A stretch of DNA of 47,399 nucleotides from Candidatus Njordarchaeota archaeon (GTDB lineage Archaea; Asgardarchaeota; Njordarchaeia; Njordarchaeales; Panguiarchaeaceae): NCBI GenBank assembly GCA_029856685.1, contig JAHKKZ010000004.1, positions 1-47,399 on the forward strand, given 5' to 3'. Made by a program: the position numbers and the translations under genes. Of this stretch, positions 8,316-16,315 are shown piece after piece. Within the stretch, counting starts at the first letter, position 1. Each line of letters begins with the position of its first letter. The notes beneath the pieces are model-generated. The model was not told the DNA's origin. It did not search any database and worked only from the letters and a program-made list of their open reading frames with translations.

Positions 8316-9268
8316 TGATGCGCTTATCAGATCTAGGTGAGAGAAAGCTTCTAAAGGAAATAGTCTTCAAGTATCTTGAATCACCTGATTTTGAAGATGA
8401 GGACGCGGCGATTTTAAGGTTTGGAAATGAATTTTTTGTAATAAATGTTGATACTCTCGTGGAAAGTACGGATATGCCCAGAGGGATGACCTATTATGAC
8501 GTGGGCTGGAAATCTGTCATGATGGCGGTAAGTGATATTGTAGCGAAGGGAGCTATGCCGAAGGGAGTTCTCGTATCTATAACCGCATCCAAAAACCTTG
8601 ATGTGTCAGCATTTGAATATATCCTCAGAGGGATTAGAGCCGCATGTGATTTCCTAGGCTGTTGGTATGTCGGAGGTGACCTCGGAGCTGGGAAGGATCT
8701 CGTTGTGTCTGTAGTTTGTTTTGGCTTCACAAAAAAAGTTATTAGACGCAGCACCGCGAAAGTGGGGGATTCCGTGTGGGTAACAGATCTATTTGGTATA
8801 AGCGGTTTAGCTCTCCATTATTTACTACGCGATGGCATACCCATAGAAAATATAGATAATATCTTACAGAACTTCTTTAGGCCACGAATTGATATTAAGT
8901 ACGCCTTGGCATTACAATCTTTGGCGACGGCGAGCATGGACTCGTCGGACGGTCTAGCAGTAACACTTAATGATATCGCATCTGCAAGTAATGTTGCCAT
9001 AAATCTTCATAAAATTCCTATTTCGCCACTAGCCATAGATTATGCAAATAGAAATGATTTGGATCCGATGGATTTGGCTTTATTTGCTGGTGAGGAGTTT
9101 ATCATTGTTTTTTCATCCGATCGGCCAGACAGCGAGATATTTGAAGTGTTCGAAAAGTTAGGCTTGAGGAAACCAATCAAAATCGGTGAAGTTGTGGAGG
9201 GAAGAGGTGTATTTTTTGAAGAAAAGAAAATTCCAAGGAAAGGCTGGGAGCACTTCTCGAAGGAGTAG
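8315..9268 (+). CDS. thiL: Thiamine-monophosphate kinase
   Basis: This ATP-dependent kinase performs the last step of thiamine diphosphate synthesis. The PurM-like fold is evident: an acidic N-terminal DEDAAIL, then VNVDTLVE, YDVGWKSVMMAVSDI, a glycine-rich YVGGDLGAG and MDSSDGLAVTLNDIA, all family hallmarks. The start is GTG 8315 overlapping the nadK stop, or ATG 8318 one codon later; GAGGT lies 8 and 11 bases upstream respectively. The length of about 317 residues is normal. Confidence 0.93.
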   Translation: MMRLSDLGERKLLKEIVFKYLESPDFEDEDAAILRFGNEFFVINVDTLVESTDMPRGMTYYDVGWKSVMMAVSDIVAKGAMPKGVLVSITASKNLDVSAFEYILRGIRAACDFLGCWYVGGDLGAGKDLVVSVVCFGFTKKVIRRSTAKVGDSVWVTDLFGISGLALHYLLRDGIPIENIDNILQNFFRPRIDIKYALALQSLATASMDSSDGLAVTLNDIASASNVAINLHKIPISPLAIDYANRNDLDPMDLALFAGEEFIIVFSSDRPDSEIFEVFEKLGLRKPIKIGEVVEGRGVFFEEKKIPRKGWEHFSKE

Positions 9269-9719
9269 GAGGGTAATTCTCTTAGATTCATCGATTCTCA
9301 TGTACGCAGTAAAAGGAAAAAAGAAGCTTCCAATAAATATTGAGGAAGCATTAAGAGAAGTATCCGAAGGGGCTGAACTCGCTGTCCTTGATACTACGAT
9401 AAATGAACTTCAGTTCCTCAAAGAAAAAGCTAAAGGAAAAACACGTATAGCAGCTGATTTCGCCCTAGAATTTATAGATAGACTAAATATAAGAATTATC
9501 CATGTTAGTAGTAGGATAATAGAGGATGTCTCGAGAGAACTCCGAAGAGGAAAAGCTAAAGATTTTCATGATGAGATTCTCATAAGAGCAGCAAAAAAAC
9601 TGAATGCCGCTGTTGCTACGGTAGATTTCGGCCTAGTTAAAAAATTAAGAAAAAACAACGTTACATGTTATTTTCTCTCTGGCCGCAATTGGATCATGAT
9701 TTCTGGATACTTCGACTAG
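9216..9719 (+). CDS. PIN-domain protein (FCF1/Utp24-like)
   Basis: This is a predicted nuclease of 167 residues. VILLDSSILMYAV carries the first acidic residue, TTINELQFL the second, KDFHDEILIRAA the next and ATVDFGLVKKL the last, giving the usual PIN acidic set. Archaeal relatives lie near aIF2-gamma and are likened to eukaryotic FCF1, an 18S rRNA processing nuclease. TTG 9216 is chosen because GAGGTG sits six bases before it; the frame also contains ATG 9186, deeper inside thiL. The N-terminus is very basic. Its 3' end overlaps the convergent RHH gene by 26 bases. Confidence 0.8.
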   Translation: MKKRKFQGKAGSTSRRSRRVILLDSSILMYAVKGKKKLPINIEEALREVSEGAELAVLDTTINELQFLKEKAKGKTRIAADFALEFIDRLNIRIIHVSSRIIEDVSRELRRGKAKDFHDEILIRAAKKLNAAVATVDFGLVKKLRKNNVTCYFLSGRNWIMISGYFD

Positions 9720-9909
9720 AAGCTTTGTTCTGTTCTAATTCGAGGAATTTCCTCATTTCTCTTAGAAAATCTCTTATGGCGACACGGATAGCTTCGCTTC
9801 TATTGGGATACCAACCCCTCGCAACGAGCTCGTCAAGAGCCTCGATAAACTTTTGAGGGACATGGAGGGTAATCAGTTTCATGTTTGATGTCTGGACCTG
9901 GATACTCAT
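9694..9909 (-). CDS. Ribbon-helix-helix (CopG/Arc type) transcriptional regulator
   Basis: This 71-residue protein has a beta strand (KLITLHVPQ) followed by two helices with the typical FIEALDELVARGWYPNRSEAIRVAIRDFLRE pattern, here split by the NRSEA turn. RHH proteins bind DNA as dimers through the strand. The start ATG 9909 is set by GGTGAT just upstream. The 126 bases before it hold a repeated GGGTATTAC and a GAATCG/CGATTC inverted repeat, which may be its operators. A short basic tail follows the fold. Confidence 0.88.
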   Translation of the reverse strand: MSIQVQTSNMKLITLHVPQKFIEALDELVARGWYPNRSEAIRVAIRDFLREMRKFLELEQNKASSRSIQKS

Positions 9910-9934
9910 GACTATCACCGAAATAGCTATATCG

Positions 9935-10006
9935 GGGTATTACATATAAAGCGTGATATTGAGCTATGCATATGGGCTTATTATTGTCATATTAGTAGGG
10001 TATTAC
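9935..10006. promoter_or_regulatory. Direct repeat GGGTATTAC in the RHH-Cgi121 intergenic region
   Basis: The nine-base sequence GGGTATTAC occurs at 9935-9943 and again at 9998-10006, 63 bases apart, between the divergent RHH and Cgi121-like genes. Repeats of this kind are typical of RHH-family operators, so autoregulation is plausible. No binding is shown. Confidence 0.4.
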
Positions 10007-10015
10007 CTAAAATTC

Positions 10016-10035
10016 GAATCGATGAATAGCGATTC
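10016..10035. promoter_or_regulatory. Inverted repeat GAATCG-8-CGATTC upstream of the Cgi121-like gene
   Basis: GAATCG (10016-10021) is followed after eight bases by its exact reverse complement CGATTC (10030-10035), ending ten bases before the ATG of the Cgi121-like gene. It could be an operator or a short hairpin near the start of the mRNA. Confidence 0.35.
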
Positions 10036-10044
10036 GGGTAATCG

Positions 10045-10599
10045 ATGATGTTACAAAAAAATCGATTAAAAACGGACAGCAGATTATTGAAAGTAGTATG
10101 CGTAGTGAATTGGCAACAATTTTTTGACATTATGGAGGAACTAGAAAGAGAGGGGGTCATGATTCAAGCTATTCCATGTGACTTAGTAGTCTGCGATGAA
10201 ATTCTAGACTTTGTCCTAGATTTAGTTATAGAGATGTTTAATTCTGGAAAAAATATAGCGAAGAAGATATATATGGAGTATATCCTTAGATTTCTCGCCA
10301 AAACCCAGATAAGGGAAGTAATTAGCATAATGGAAAAAATCCCAGCTCGAGCATATTGTCTTATAGTCTATTCACGAAGTAATAGAGCATCAGTAGTTTA
10401 TGAAGACCTATTAGGCAAGGGTATTATAAAGGAAGTCCCCATTAAGTTGTGCAAAACAAATATTGACAGAGTCGTAGAGGTCTATGAGCTAGATAAGGAT
10501 AGGTTAGCTCTTCAAGCAAAATTCAGGAATCAATCATTCGAAGAAATATTATGCAAGGCAATTCTAGAAAAAATTTCCCTTAGCCTTATATCAAAATAG
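10045..10599 (+). CDS. KEOPS complex Cgi121-like subunit
   Basis: This 184-residue protein resembles Cgi121 (TPRKB), the KEOPS subunit that recruits tRNA for the t6A37 modification. The central helix with GKNIAKKIYMEYILRFLAK, then QIREVISIME, corresponds to the family pattern of a GKN-basic helix, an ExLL segment and QIxxAI. The N-terminal strands and the tail are poorly conserved. The start is ATG 10045 or the adjacent ATG 10048. It stands alone, divergent from the RHH gene and convergent with aIF2-gamma, 17 bases apart. Confidence 0.65.
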   Translation: MMLQKNRLKTDSRLLKVVCVVNWQQFFDIMEELEREGVMIQAIPCDLVVCDEILDFVLDLVIEMFNSGKNIAKKIYMEYILRFLAKTQIREVISIMEKIPARAYCLIVYSRSNRASVVYEDLLGKGIIKEVPIKLCKTNIDRVVEVYELDKDRLALQAKFRNQSFEEILCKAILEKISLSLISK

Positions 10600-10616
10600 A
10601 AGATGATAAGATAATA

Positions 10617-11945
10617 CTAATAATAAAGCTTTCCATACCCAACAAGACGAAATTCTCTCTCAATTTCTCTTAATATTGCGACTCTCTCTCCCTTTGGCAT
10701 CGCTATAGGTCGCGCTAGTACAATCTCGGCTTCATCGTCGTGTGTTGAGTCGACTACGCCTAGAGCCGTTGTGGTACCTATATTCAAGAGTATTTCCTCA
10801 TTTTTTCTAAGTGGATAATTTTTCATCTCAACTTTTGTACCTATTATCTTGTCGAACATGTATATCTCTTTGACTATGATTTTATCGACAATCTCTGGCA
10901 GATCTGCTGGGCGACCAGCTATATTTCCAACCAACCCATCCGACTTTGTAAGAGCTGGGTCGAGGTTAGTGGCAATTCCCACGAGTATATGGGGCTTAGC
11001 TTTTTCTAGTGGTTGCCCTGCATCACTACGTATGCTTGTTATTTCGGATACCAGTGGTATCACCTCGTTATTTTCAGTGATGACTCCTGGCCGGATTTCT
11101 ATCTCATCGCCTACTTTCAACTCTCCACTTTTAAGCGCCCCTCCGATGACCCCTCCAATAAGTTTATCTATGGGCGTTCCTGGTTTATTTGGATCGAAGG
11201 ATCTCGCGATGTACATTAGAGAGGGGCCACCTGTATCCTTCTTTAATGGTGGAAAGTATTCCAAAATGGCGGCTAGAACTAGGTCTATATTTATCTTTTG
11301 TGCCGCGCTCACAGGTATTATTGGTGGTATACCATAATTTGTTTCTTTCTCAAAGAACTCTACGATCTCCCTGTAGTTTTCTATTAGCCTTTTTTCGTCC
11401 ACAAGTTCTATCTTATTTTGAGCAACTATTATTCTGTCCACCCCCATAGCCTCCAACGCTGCGACATGCTCTCGTGTCTGAGGCATTGGGCATGGTTCGT
11501 TAGCAGCTATAACAACAAGTCCATAGTCAATTATCGAAGCTCCAGAGAGCATTGTTGATAGCAAAATTTCATGTCCAGGATGGTCAAGGATAGAGTAGCA
11601 CCGGATATGATGTCGGCTTGTTCTTGATGGACATTTCTTACTAGCGTTTGAGGTAAGTGTGACTATGTCATCCCCCCTGCAACACGAGTAAATATCTAAG
11701 TGTGTGTATCCAAGAAATATTGTTATTCCACGTAGAATCTCCTCGCTGTGGGTTGAAGGGAATTTCCCTGTCAATGCCTCAGCGAGTGTGCTCTTTCCGT
11801 GATCTACATGCCCAGCTGTTCCTATGATAGCCACAGATTCGTGGTTTTTAGGCTCTTTTGGAAAGTCCTTTACCATGGGGATTTCGATGTCAAGAGATTC
11901 GAGGATTTTATCAAATAGTGGCATAATTTCTTTCGTTTTACCCAT
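10617..11945 (-). CDS. eif2g: Translation initiation factor 2 subunit gamma (divergent)
   Basis: This is the GTPase subunit of aIF2, which brings initiator tRNA to the small ribosomal subunit. In the 442-residue product G1 is GHVDHGKST (45-53), G2 lies in RGITI, and G3 is DHPGH (121-125, usually DAPGH). The C-terminal barrels carry GGVIGG and IGTTTALG. Two oddities are directly visible. G4 reads NKIE (177-180) where NKxD is expected. The zinc knuckle, normally two CxxC pairs, is reduced to scattered cysteines (88, 89, 105, 116). A 40-residue extension precedes G1. ATG 11945 is chosen because GGTGAT lies six bases before it; ATG 11951 is the alternative. Confidence 0.9.
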   Translation of the reverse strand: MGKTKEIMPLFDKILESLDIEIPMVKDFPKEPKNHESVAIIGTAGHVDHGKSTLAEALTGKFPSTHSEEILRGITIFLGYTHLDIYSCCRGDDIVTLTSNASKKCPSRTSRHHIRCYSILDHPGHEILLSTMLSGASIIDYGLVVIAANEPCPMPQTREHVAALEAMGVDRIIVAQNKIELVDEKRLIENYREIVEFFEKETNYGIPPIIPVSAAQKINIDLVLAAILEYFPPLKKDTGGPSLMYIARSFDPNKPGTPIDKLIGGVIGGALKSGELKVGDEIEIRPGVITENNEVIPLVSEITSIRSDAGQPLEKAKPHILVGIATNLDPALTKSDGLVGNIAGRPADLPEIVDKIIVKEIYMFDKIIGTKVEMKNYPLRKNEEILLNIGTTTALGVVDSTHDDEAEIVLARPIAMPKGERVAILREIEREFRLVGYGKLYY

Positions 11946-12084
11946 TACCATATCACCACAAACTTAAGAACTTAAATTAAATCCCTTTAATTATATCGCG
12001 ATTCATTCCTCTCCAAAGCTTCATGTTGATTGACTCATTATAAACTTCCTGAACATTTCTAAGAGGAAAGCATCGTGATGGTAT

Positions 12085-13077
12085 ATGACTAAATATCAGC
12101 TAAGAAAAGTACTTGTGTTGGGCCCCGCAAATGCGGGGAAGACATCCATAGCTAAGTTTATCTCAACAATTAATAAGCAATATGCATTAAAAGTCTCCCC
12201 ATCAACATCTGTTGAAAAATTTAGGCTCTCAATTTTTTCGTTTCGAATAAATGTATTTGTAACTCCTGGTCAAAAACGTTTTCAGAGTAAAAATCTTGAG
12301 TACCTAAGTAGGATCCTCGACCCTAGCACAATAGTTTTGTATGTCATAGATGCCTCGGAAAGACACAAAATAAGGGATTACTTGGAGGAGTTCGTAGAAA
12401 TCTTACGTAGGATTAATAAGATTTTTTCCAGTCACTTTCCAAATGACAAGATCGATGTTGTTTTTCTTGCGCACAAACAAGATTTAGTTGGAGCTATTAG
12501 TGTTCGGAGTATACTGAGCAAAGGTGTTAGAAAAAAGATAGCTAGACTCTTCCCTCAAATAAATCTGCGTGGATATGATACTAGTATCTATATGCCATCG
12601 TCTCTGCTAAGAATGTTTCGCGACACAATACTCTCAAAAATAATTCCAGTTGATTCTATAGAGGCATTGATAGCTCGACTGAGGGACTACGCGAAGGCAG
12701 AAACAGTGACTTTGGGAGACGAGATGGGTCTGCCTATAATCTTCGAGGGCGATCTAAATATGGCATCATGGTCGTCATCATTCGCAGCGAGAATCATTGA
12801 ATCCCTAGAACGTGAGAGGGAGCTATCGGTGGATTTGGTAGAGGAGGCCAATAAGAAACTATTTAAAGGGAACAGTGATTTTCGAATATGCCTAAGACTA
12901 GTACTAGGGCAAAGAGAGATAGCCGTATACATATACAATAAGGATTGTCGAGCAGTAAGCCTAATATTGGTTGGCCCACAAAACGTATCAGAGGCTACAA
13001 ATGATTACATGCTAGAAATTACCGAAAGACTATTCTTCAAGATCCATCAGGGGCGGTATTCATATGTCGATTCTTAG
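12085..13077 (+). CDS. Rag/Gtr-like small GTPase with C-terminal domain
   Basis: This 330-residue protein has an N-terminal Ras-superfamily domain. G1 is GPANAGKTS (13-21). G4 is HKQD (130-133), the HKxD form typical of Rag/Gtr1 GTPases. G3 is VTPGQ (59-63), with Thr in place of Asp, as in MglA-type GTPases. After about residue 215 a second alpha/beta region with strands CLRLVLGQ, IAVYIYN and VSLILVG could be a roadblock-like domain, as in Rag proteins. Its end overlaps the next gene by 14 bases. The start ATG 12085 has GTGAT six bases upstream. GTPase: sure. Rag relationship: inferred. Confidence 0.8.
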   Translation: MTKYQLRKVLVLGPANAGKTSIAKFISTINKQYALKVSPSTSVEKFRLSIFSFRINVFVTPGQKRFQSKNLEYLSRILDPSTIVLYVIDASERHKIRDYLEEFVEILRRINKIFSSHFPNDKIDVVFLAHKQDLVGAISVRSILSKGVRKKIARLFPQINLRGYDTSIYMPSSLLRMFRDTILSKIIPVDSIEALIARLRDYAKAETVTLGDEMGLPIIFEGDLNMASWSSSFAARIIESLERERELSVDLVEEANKKLFKGNSDFRICLRLVLGQREIAVYIYNKDCRAVSLILVGPQNVSEATNDYMLEITERLFFKIHQGRYSYVDS

Positions 13078-13798
13078 ACATATAGAGAAGTTCAACTCAA
13101 GGATATTATGCTTTGTTGGGTTCGCCGAATTCGACGAGGTAGAAGGGCCTGTCGTCTCGAAGATAGTACCAGAGAGTTTCCCACTAGACCTAGAGATGAA
13201 TTATGTTATCGCCGATCATGCACTATATCCCAATAGCAAAGCAATCTATGAGGTACGATCTCTACTAATATTTGCGTATCCCTTTACAATAGAACATGAA
13301 GCCTTACCGCGAAAAACCAAAAAAGTCGCCGTGATAGTAGCATTTAGCAAAAAGGCAGATCGCGATATCATACTGAGGATAATATCAGACCTGGAACCTA
13401 AGATAGAACTAACAATTACCGAATTTCTATCGAGCATAGAACCGCCTGTTGATAGCCAAGCAGAAAAACTTGTAAAAACTATCTATCTGGCTGCAAAGAA
13501 AAGAATAAAGAACATTCTGCTTAACAGATTTAGTGAGTCAGGATCCCAGATTAGCGCTAAAAACCTAGATGAAATTTTGGAAAATTCGGCTATAATCGAT
13601 TTAGCATTTAATGTTGTCTTAACAAAGAACCAGCGAATCATCGATGATTTCATGGAGGATCCAGAAAATTATCTCGTTGTATGGATAAATACAAAAAAGA
13701 TTGCTATCATAAATAAATATATACTTCGAGAATATAATTCATATAGACTGGAAGAAATCCTTAGAGTTCTAGAGACCCAAATATACAAGTATAATTAA
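13064..13798 (+). CDS. Longin-like protein coupled to the Rag-like GTPase
   Basis: This 244-residue protein is translated from an ATG inside the end of the GTPase gene. The N-terminus has the pattern strand - FAEFDEVEGPVV - SKIVP, similar to the longin/DENN-type modules of Nprl2, folliculin and related partners of Rag GTPases (compare EFHPTEGP). Two or three further strands (RSLLIFAYPF, KVAVIVAFS) precede a long helix. The C-terminal half is helical with a short strand pair (YLVVWINTKKIAII). No catalytic motif is seen. The partnership with the GTPase is inferred from the gene overlap and the fold pattern. Confidence 0.5.
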   Translation: MSILRHIEKFNSRILCFVGFAEFDEVEGPVVSKIVPESFPLDLEMNYVIADHALYPNSKAIYEVRSLLIFAYPFTIEHEALPRKTKKVAVIVAFSKKADRDIILRIISDLEPKIELTITEFLSSIEPPVDSQAEKLVKTIYLAAKKRIKNILLNRFSESGSQISAKNLDEILENSAIIDLAFNVVLTKNQRIIDDFMEDPENYLVVWINTKKIAIINKYILREYNSYRLEEILRVLETQIYKYN

Positions 13799-13852
13799 AA
13801 ACCTCCTAAAGGTGGTAGTCTATATAAAGAAGCTGTATATTAATAAGCTAGC

Positions 13853-13874
13853 TATAAAACGTACTGTAGTACGT
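13853..13874 (+). promoter_or_regulatory. TATA box followed by a perfect palindrome upstream of the RHH gene
   Basis: TATAAAA at 13853-13859 runs directly into ACGTACT-GT-AGTACGT (13859-13874), a perfect palindrome with seven-base arms. A repressor bound here would block the promoter. It lies about 90 bases before the RHH gene, so autorepression by that regulator is the simplest reading. A second TATA-like run (about 13885-13895) lies between the palindrome and the gene. Confidence 0.5.
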
Positions 13875-13961
13875 CAGTCATTCCTTTTTTAAAACAAATA
13901 TCATGGTAGTTTAGTGTTATGGCAAATCTTTTGGTGTTTTATGCTTGAAGAGGTGTATGTT

Positions 13962-14195
13962 GTGTTTCAGAACTACACTAGAATCCTGACGGTTAAGGTG
14001 TCAAAGCAGCTGATTCAGCTTATAGATTATATAGTCTATGAACTGGGACTATATAGTTCCCGTTCGGAATTTATTCGGGAGGCTATTAGGCAACATATTC
14101 AAAGGATTCTGGAAAATAATAAGAAGCTGCTGGAGGAAGCCTCAGATAAGAAGCCGCTTAAAAAGCTCCTTAACGAAATACTATCATCCCCCTAA
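13962..14195 (+). CDS. Ribbon-helix-helix transcriptional regulator
   Basis: This is a CopG/NikR-type RHH protein. The strand TRILTVKVSKQ is followed by helix LIQLIDYIVYELG, the turn YSSRSEF and helix IREAIRQHIQRIL, then a lysine-rich helical tail. GTG 13962 (77 residues) is chosen because GAGGTG stands six bases before it. ATG 13941 with a weaker GGTG, and GTG 13914, are alternatives giving 84 and 93 residues. It lies just before two tRNA genes and behind a perfect palindrome that may be its operator. Confidence 0.85.
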   Translation: MFQNYTRILTVKVSKQLIQLIDYIVYELGLYSSRSEFIREAIRQHIQRILENNKKLLEEASDKKPLKKLLNEILSSP

Positions 14196-14304
14196 ATTTT
14201 TTATTTCTTCTCCAAAAATGGATTTCCATAAGTAGCCAAATAGCAAAAGTTATATTATGTCCCTACAACTTTAATAATATGTTAATTAGAAGGAAAATCT
14301 ATCT

Positions 14305-14387
14305 GCCGGGGTTGCCGAGCTGGTACGGCGTCGGACTCGAGATCCGATGGCGTTTGCGCCTCGCGGGTTCAAGTCCCGCCCCCGGCA
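14305..14387 (+). tRNA. trnS-CGA: tRNA-Ser (anticodon CGA)
   Basis: The acceptor GCCGGGG pairs with CCCCGGC. The anticodon stem TCGGA/TCCGA encloses loop CTCGAGA, giving anticodon CGA. The long variable arm (TGGCG-TTT-GCGCC) is typical of serine tRNA. The T arm GCGGG-TTCAAGT-CCCGC is perfect. There is no intron and CCA is not encoded. A TTTAATAAT box about 30 bases upstream is a plausible promoter. Confidence 0.96.
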
Positions 14388-14400
14388 CTATCTCCTTAAA

Positions 14401-14483
14401 GCGGGGGTTCCGGAGTGGACAAACGGGCAAGGTTCAGGACCTTGTGGCGGATGCCTTCGCGGGTTCGAATCCCGCCCCCCGCA
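14401..14483 (+). tRNA. trnL-CAG: tRNA-Leu (anticodon CAG)
   Basis: The acceptor GCGGGGG pairs with CCCCCGC. The anticodon stem CAAGG/CCTTG encloses TTCAGGA, giving CAG. A long variable arm and the T arm GCGGG-TTCGAAT-CCCGC complete a class II tRNA. It starts 13 bases after tRNA-Ser and is probably co-transcribed with it. There is no intron and no encoded CCA. Confidence 0.96.
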
Positions 14484-14557
14484 TATAGCTTCTATCTTCA
14501 ATGATTTTTTTCTTCATGTCTTCTACCTATTTACAAAATTATTTGTGTGATAGTAGG

Positions 14558-15556
14558 ATGGACTTTGAATATATGGTTTATCCAGATGCAAGGTTGTCCT
14601 TTCTTTTTCCAGCAGAGTTAAAAGCGGTTATAAGTAGTTACTCAGAGAATTTTATCCTTAGGAAAGTGAATGGAGATGCTGTCATTATAGAATCTAATAG
14701 AGATCTCTCTGAAGCTTTTCTTCGTCTTGCCTCAGCAAAACAAGTTTTTCTAATGCTTAAGGATTTTTCCCAAATACATGAGTTACTGTTGCGGAAGTTT
14801 AGATCGAGAATTGGATACTACATTCCGTTTACAATCTCTATATTAAATTTCAATGAGAATCCGTCAAAAGCTGGCGAAGTAATTCGGGAAATAAAAGAAT
14901 TTTCTCCATGGATAAGAATCTCCCTAATCGCTCCACAACTGGAACTAAGATTATTCGATGATAGTATCGGAGTTAGAATGCCGGTTGGACGTGATATTAT
15001 TCTCGATAGAGATCCAAAGTACAGACCCTATGCCCCGCCCACGGCGATGGAGAGCTTGCTATCCAGAGCGCTTGTGAACTTAACAAGGCTTACACCTGGT
15101 CATATATTTCTAGATCCATTCTGTGGAACCGGTTCAATAGCCTTAGAAGCTGCGGAGATGGGGCTACGTGTCATATGTATAGATATAAATCCAAGAATTG
15201 TTGAAGAAGCAAAAATGCTTATACAGGAATATTATGGGCACCGCAATGTAGATATCAGCGTCGGGGATGCAAGAAGCCTAGATTTAGAGGATGAATCTAT
15301 TGATGGCATAGCAACAGACCCTCCCTACGGTATAAGTTCACCAACATACGGAACACCACTAAATCTTCTATACAGAGAATTCCTGTCTGAGGCTAATAGA
15401 GTTCTCAAACCCGATGCCTGTCTAGTTATCTGCCACACACCATCAATTCCTCTTGAAAAATATGCACTAGAAATGGGTTTTAGATATGAGTACTCATTTT
15501 CAATGAGAGTTCATTCTAGACTTACACGCTTAATATCTGTTCTAAGAGTCAGATAA
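14558..15556 (+). CDS. tRNA (guanine10-N2)-methyltransferase (Trm-G10 / Trm11 family)
   Basis: It methylates G10 of tRNA at N2. An N-terminal THUMP-like region (about 1-150) is followed by a Rossmann methyltransferase: DPFCGTGS at about 186-193 binds AdoMet, and the catalytic DPPYG is at about 254-258. The product is 332 residues, normal for the family. ATG 14558 is chosen because the homologous start (DFEYMVYPDARLSF) follows directly and GTGA lies seven bases upstream; the frame is open back to 14501. It directly follows two tRNA genes and ends in a 15-base overlap with the convergent TrmJ-like gene. Confidence 0.92.
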   Translation: MDFEYMVYPDARLSFLFPAELKAVISSYSENFILRKVNGDAVIIESNRDLSEAFLRLASAKQVFLMLKDFSQIHELLLRKFRSRIGYYIPFTISILNFNENPSKAGEVIREIKEFSPWIRISLIAPQLELRLFDDSIGVRMPVGRDIILDRDPKYRPYAPPTAMESLLSRALVNLTRLTPGHIFLDPFCGTGSIALEAAEMGLRVICIDINPRIVEEAKMLIQEYYGHRNVDISVGDARSLDLEDESIDGIATDPPYGISSPTYGTPLNLLYREFLSEANRVLKPDACLVICHTPSIPLEKYALEMGFRYEYSFSMRVHSRLTRLISVLRVR

Positions 15557-16291
15557 TCTCTGAAGAATAATCCTAGTCAGCCCAATAAGACTATGAATTT
15601 CGCGTCCAGTGAGGAAAGCTCTTCGCACAAAATTTCGCAGTATGCCTCTGTAGATCCTCTTCTTAGGTTCTGGCATGGATTGGAAAACAATATCCAGTAT
15701 CTTGAATAGATTGCTGATAAGTATGTTTCTCTCTAAATGTGTTGCTGGTCTATATGGAAGTTCTCTAAAAGTTTTTAGAGATAGGGAGAGTTCGTAGGCA
15801 CATATAGCCACAGCATGGGATAGGTTTAACGATGGATATTGAGGACTTGTTGGTATTGTGATTACTAAGTCGCACTTAGCTAAGTCTTCGTTCCTTAGAC
15901 CGCTTTCTTCATTGCCAAAGAGGATTGCTATTCTTGAGTCTTGAGGGAAAACAGCATCTCTCAAACTATTTAATGGTATGGCAAGTCTAAGGGGGTTTTT
16001 CTCGCTTCCAACTCGGGCTGTTGTTCCAATAAGAAAATTTATTTTCTCTCTGTTCCTAAGCTCATCTATCGACCCATAAATTCTAGCATTTATGAGGATA
16101 TCCCTAGCATGCATAGCTCTAGCAAAAGCTTTCTCATCGACTTTAGCGAATGGTTTAACGAGAACTAAGTTTTTGAACCCAAAATTTTTAATCGCTCGGG
16201 CGGATAGCCCAATGTTTCCTGAATATTTAGTTTCCACTAATACAAAATAAATGTTATCTGGATGTAGTGTATTTTCATTGTAATTATCCAT
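15542..16291 (-). CDS. trmJ: SPOUT-class tRNA 2'-O-methyltransferase (TrmJ family)
   Basis: This is a trefoil-knot methyltransferase acting on position 32 of tRNA in related archaea. The three SpoU motifs are clear: ETKYSGNIGLSARAIKNFG near the N-terminus, ILFGNEESGL in the middle, and IPTSPQYPSLNLSHAVAI. The C-terminal helical extension is typical of TrmJ, and the product is 249 residues. ATG 16291 is set by GGTG six bases upstream. It is divergent from the AGT-EndoV fusion gene with only 24 bases between start codons, so each promoter must lie in or very near the other gene. Confidence 0.92.
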   Translation of the reverse strand: MDNYNENTLHPDNIYFVLVETKYSGNIGLSARAIKNFGFKNLVLVKPFAKVDEKAFARAMHARDILINARIYGSIDELRNREKINFLIGTTARVGSEKNPLRLAIPLNSLRDAVFPQDSRIAILFGNEESGLRNEDLAKCDLVITIPTSPQYPSLNLSHAVAICAYELSLSLKTFRELPYRPATHLERNILISNLFKILDIVFQSMPEPKKRIYRGILRNFVRRAFLTGREIHSLIGLTRIILQRLSDS

Positions 16292-16315
16292 ATGGCACAC
16301 CGGAGATGACGATAT

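Noticed and set aside
10849-11337. 162-residue open frame antisense to aIF2-gamma
   Set aside because: It mirrors a well-conserved gene, is low-complexity in composition and has no motif or ribosome-binding site.
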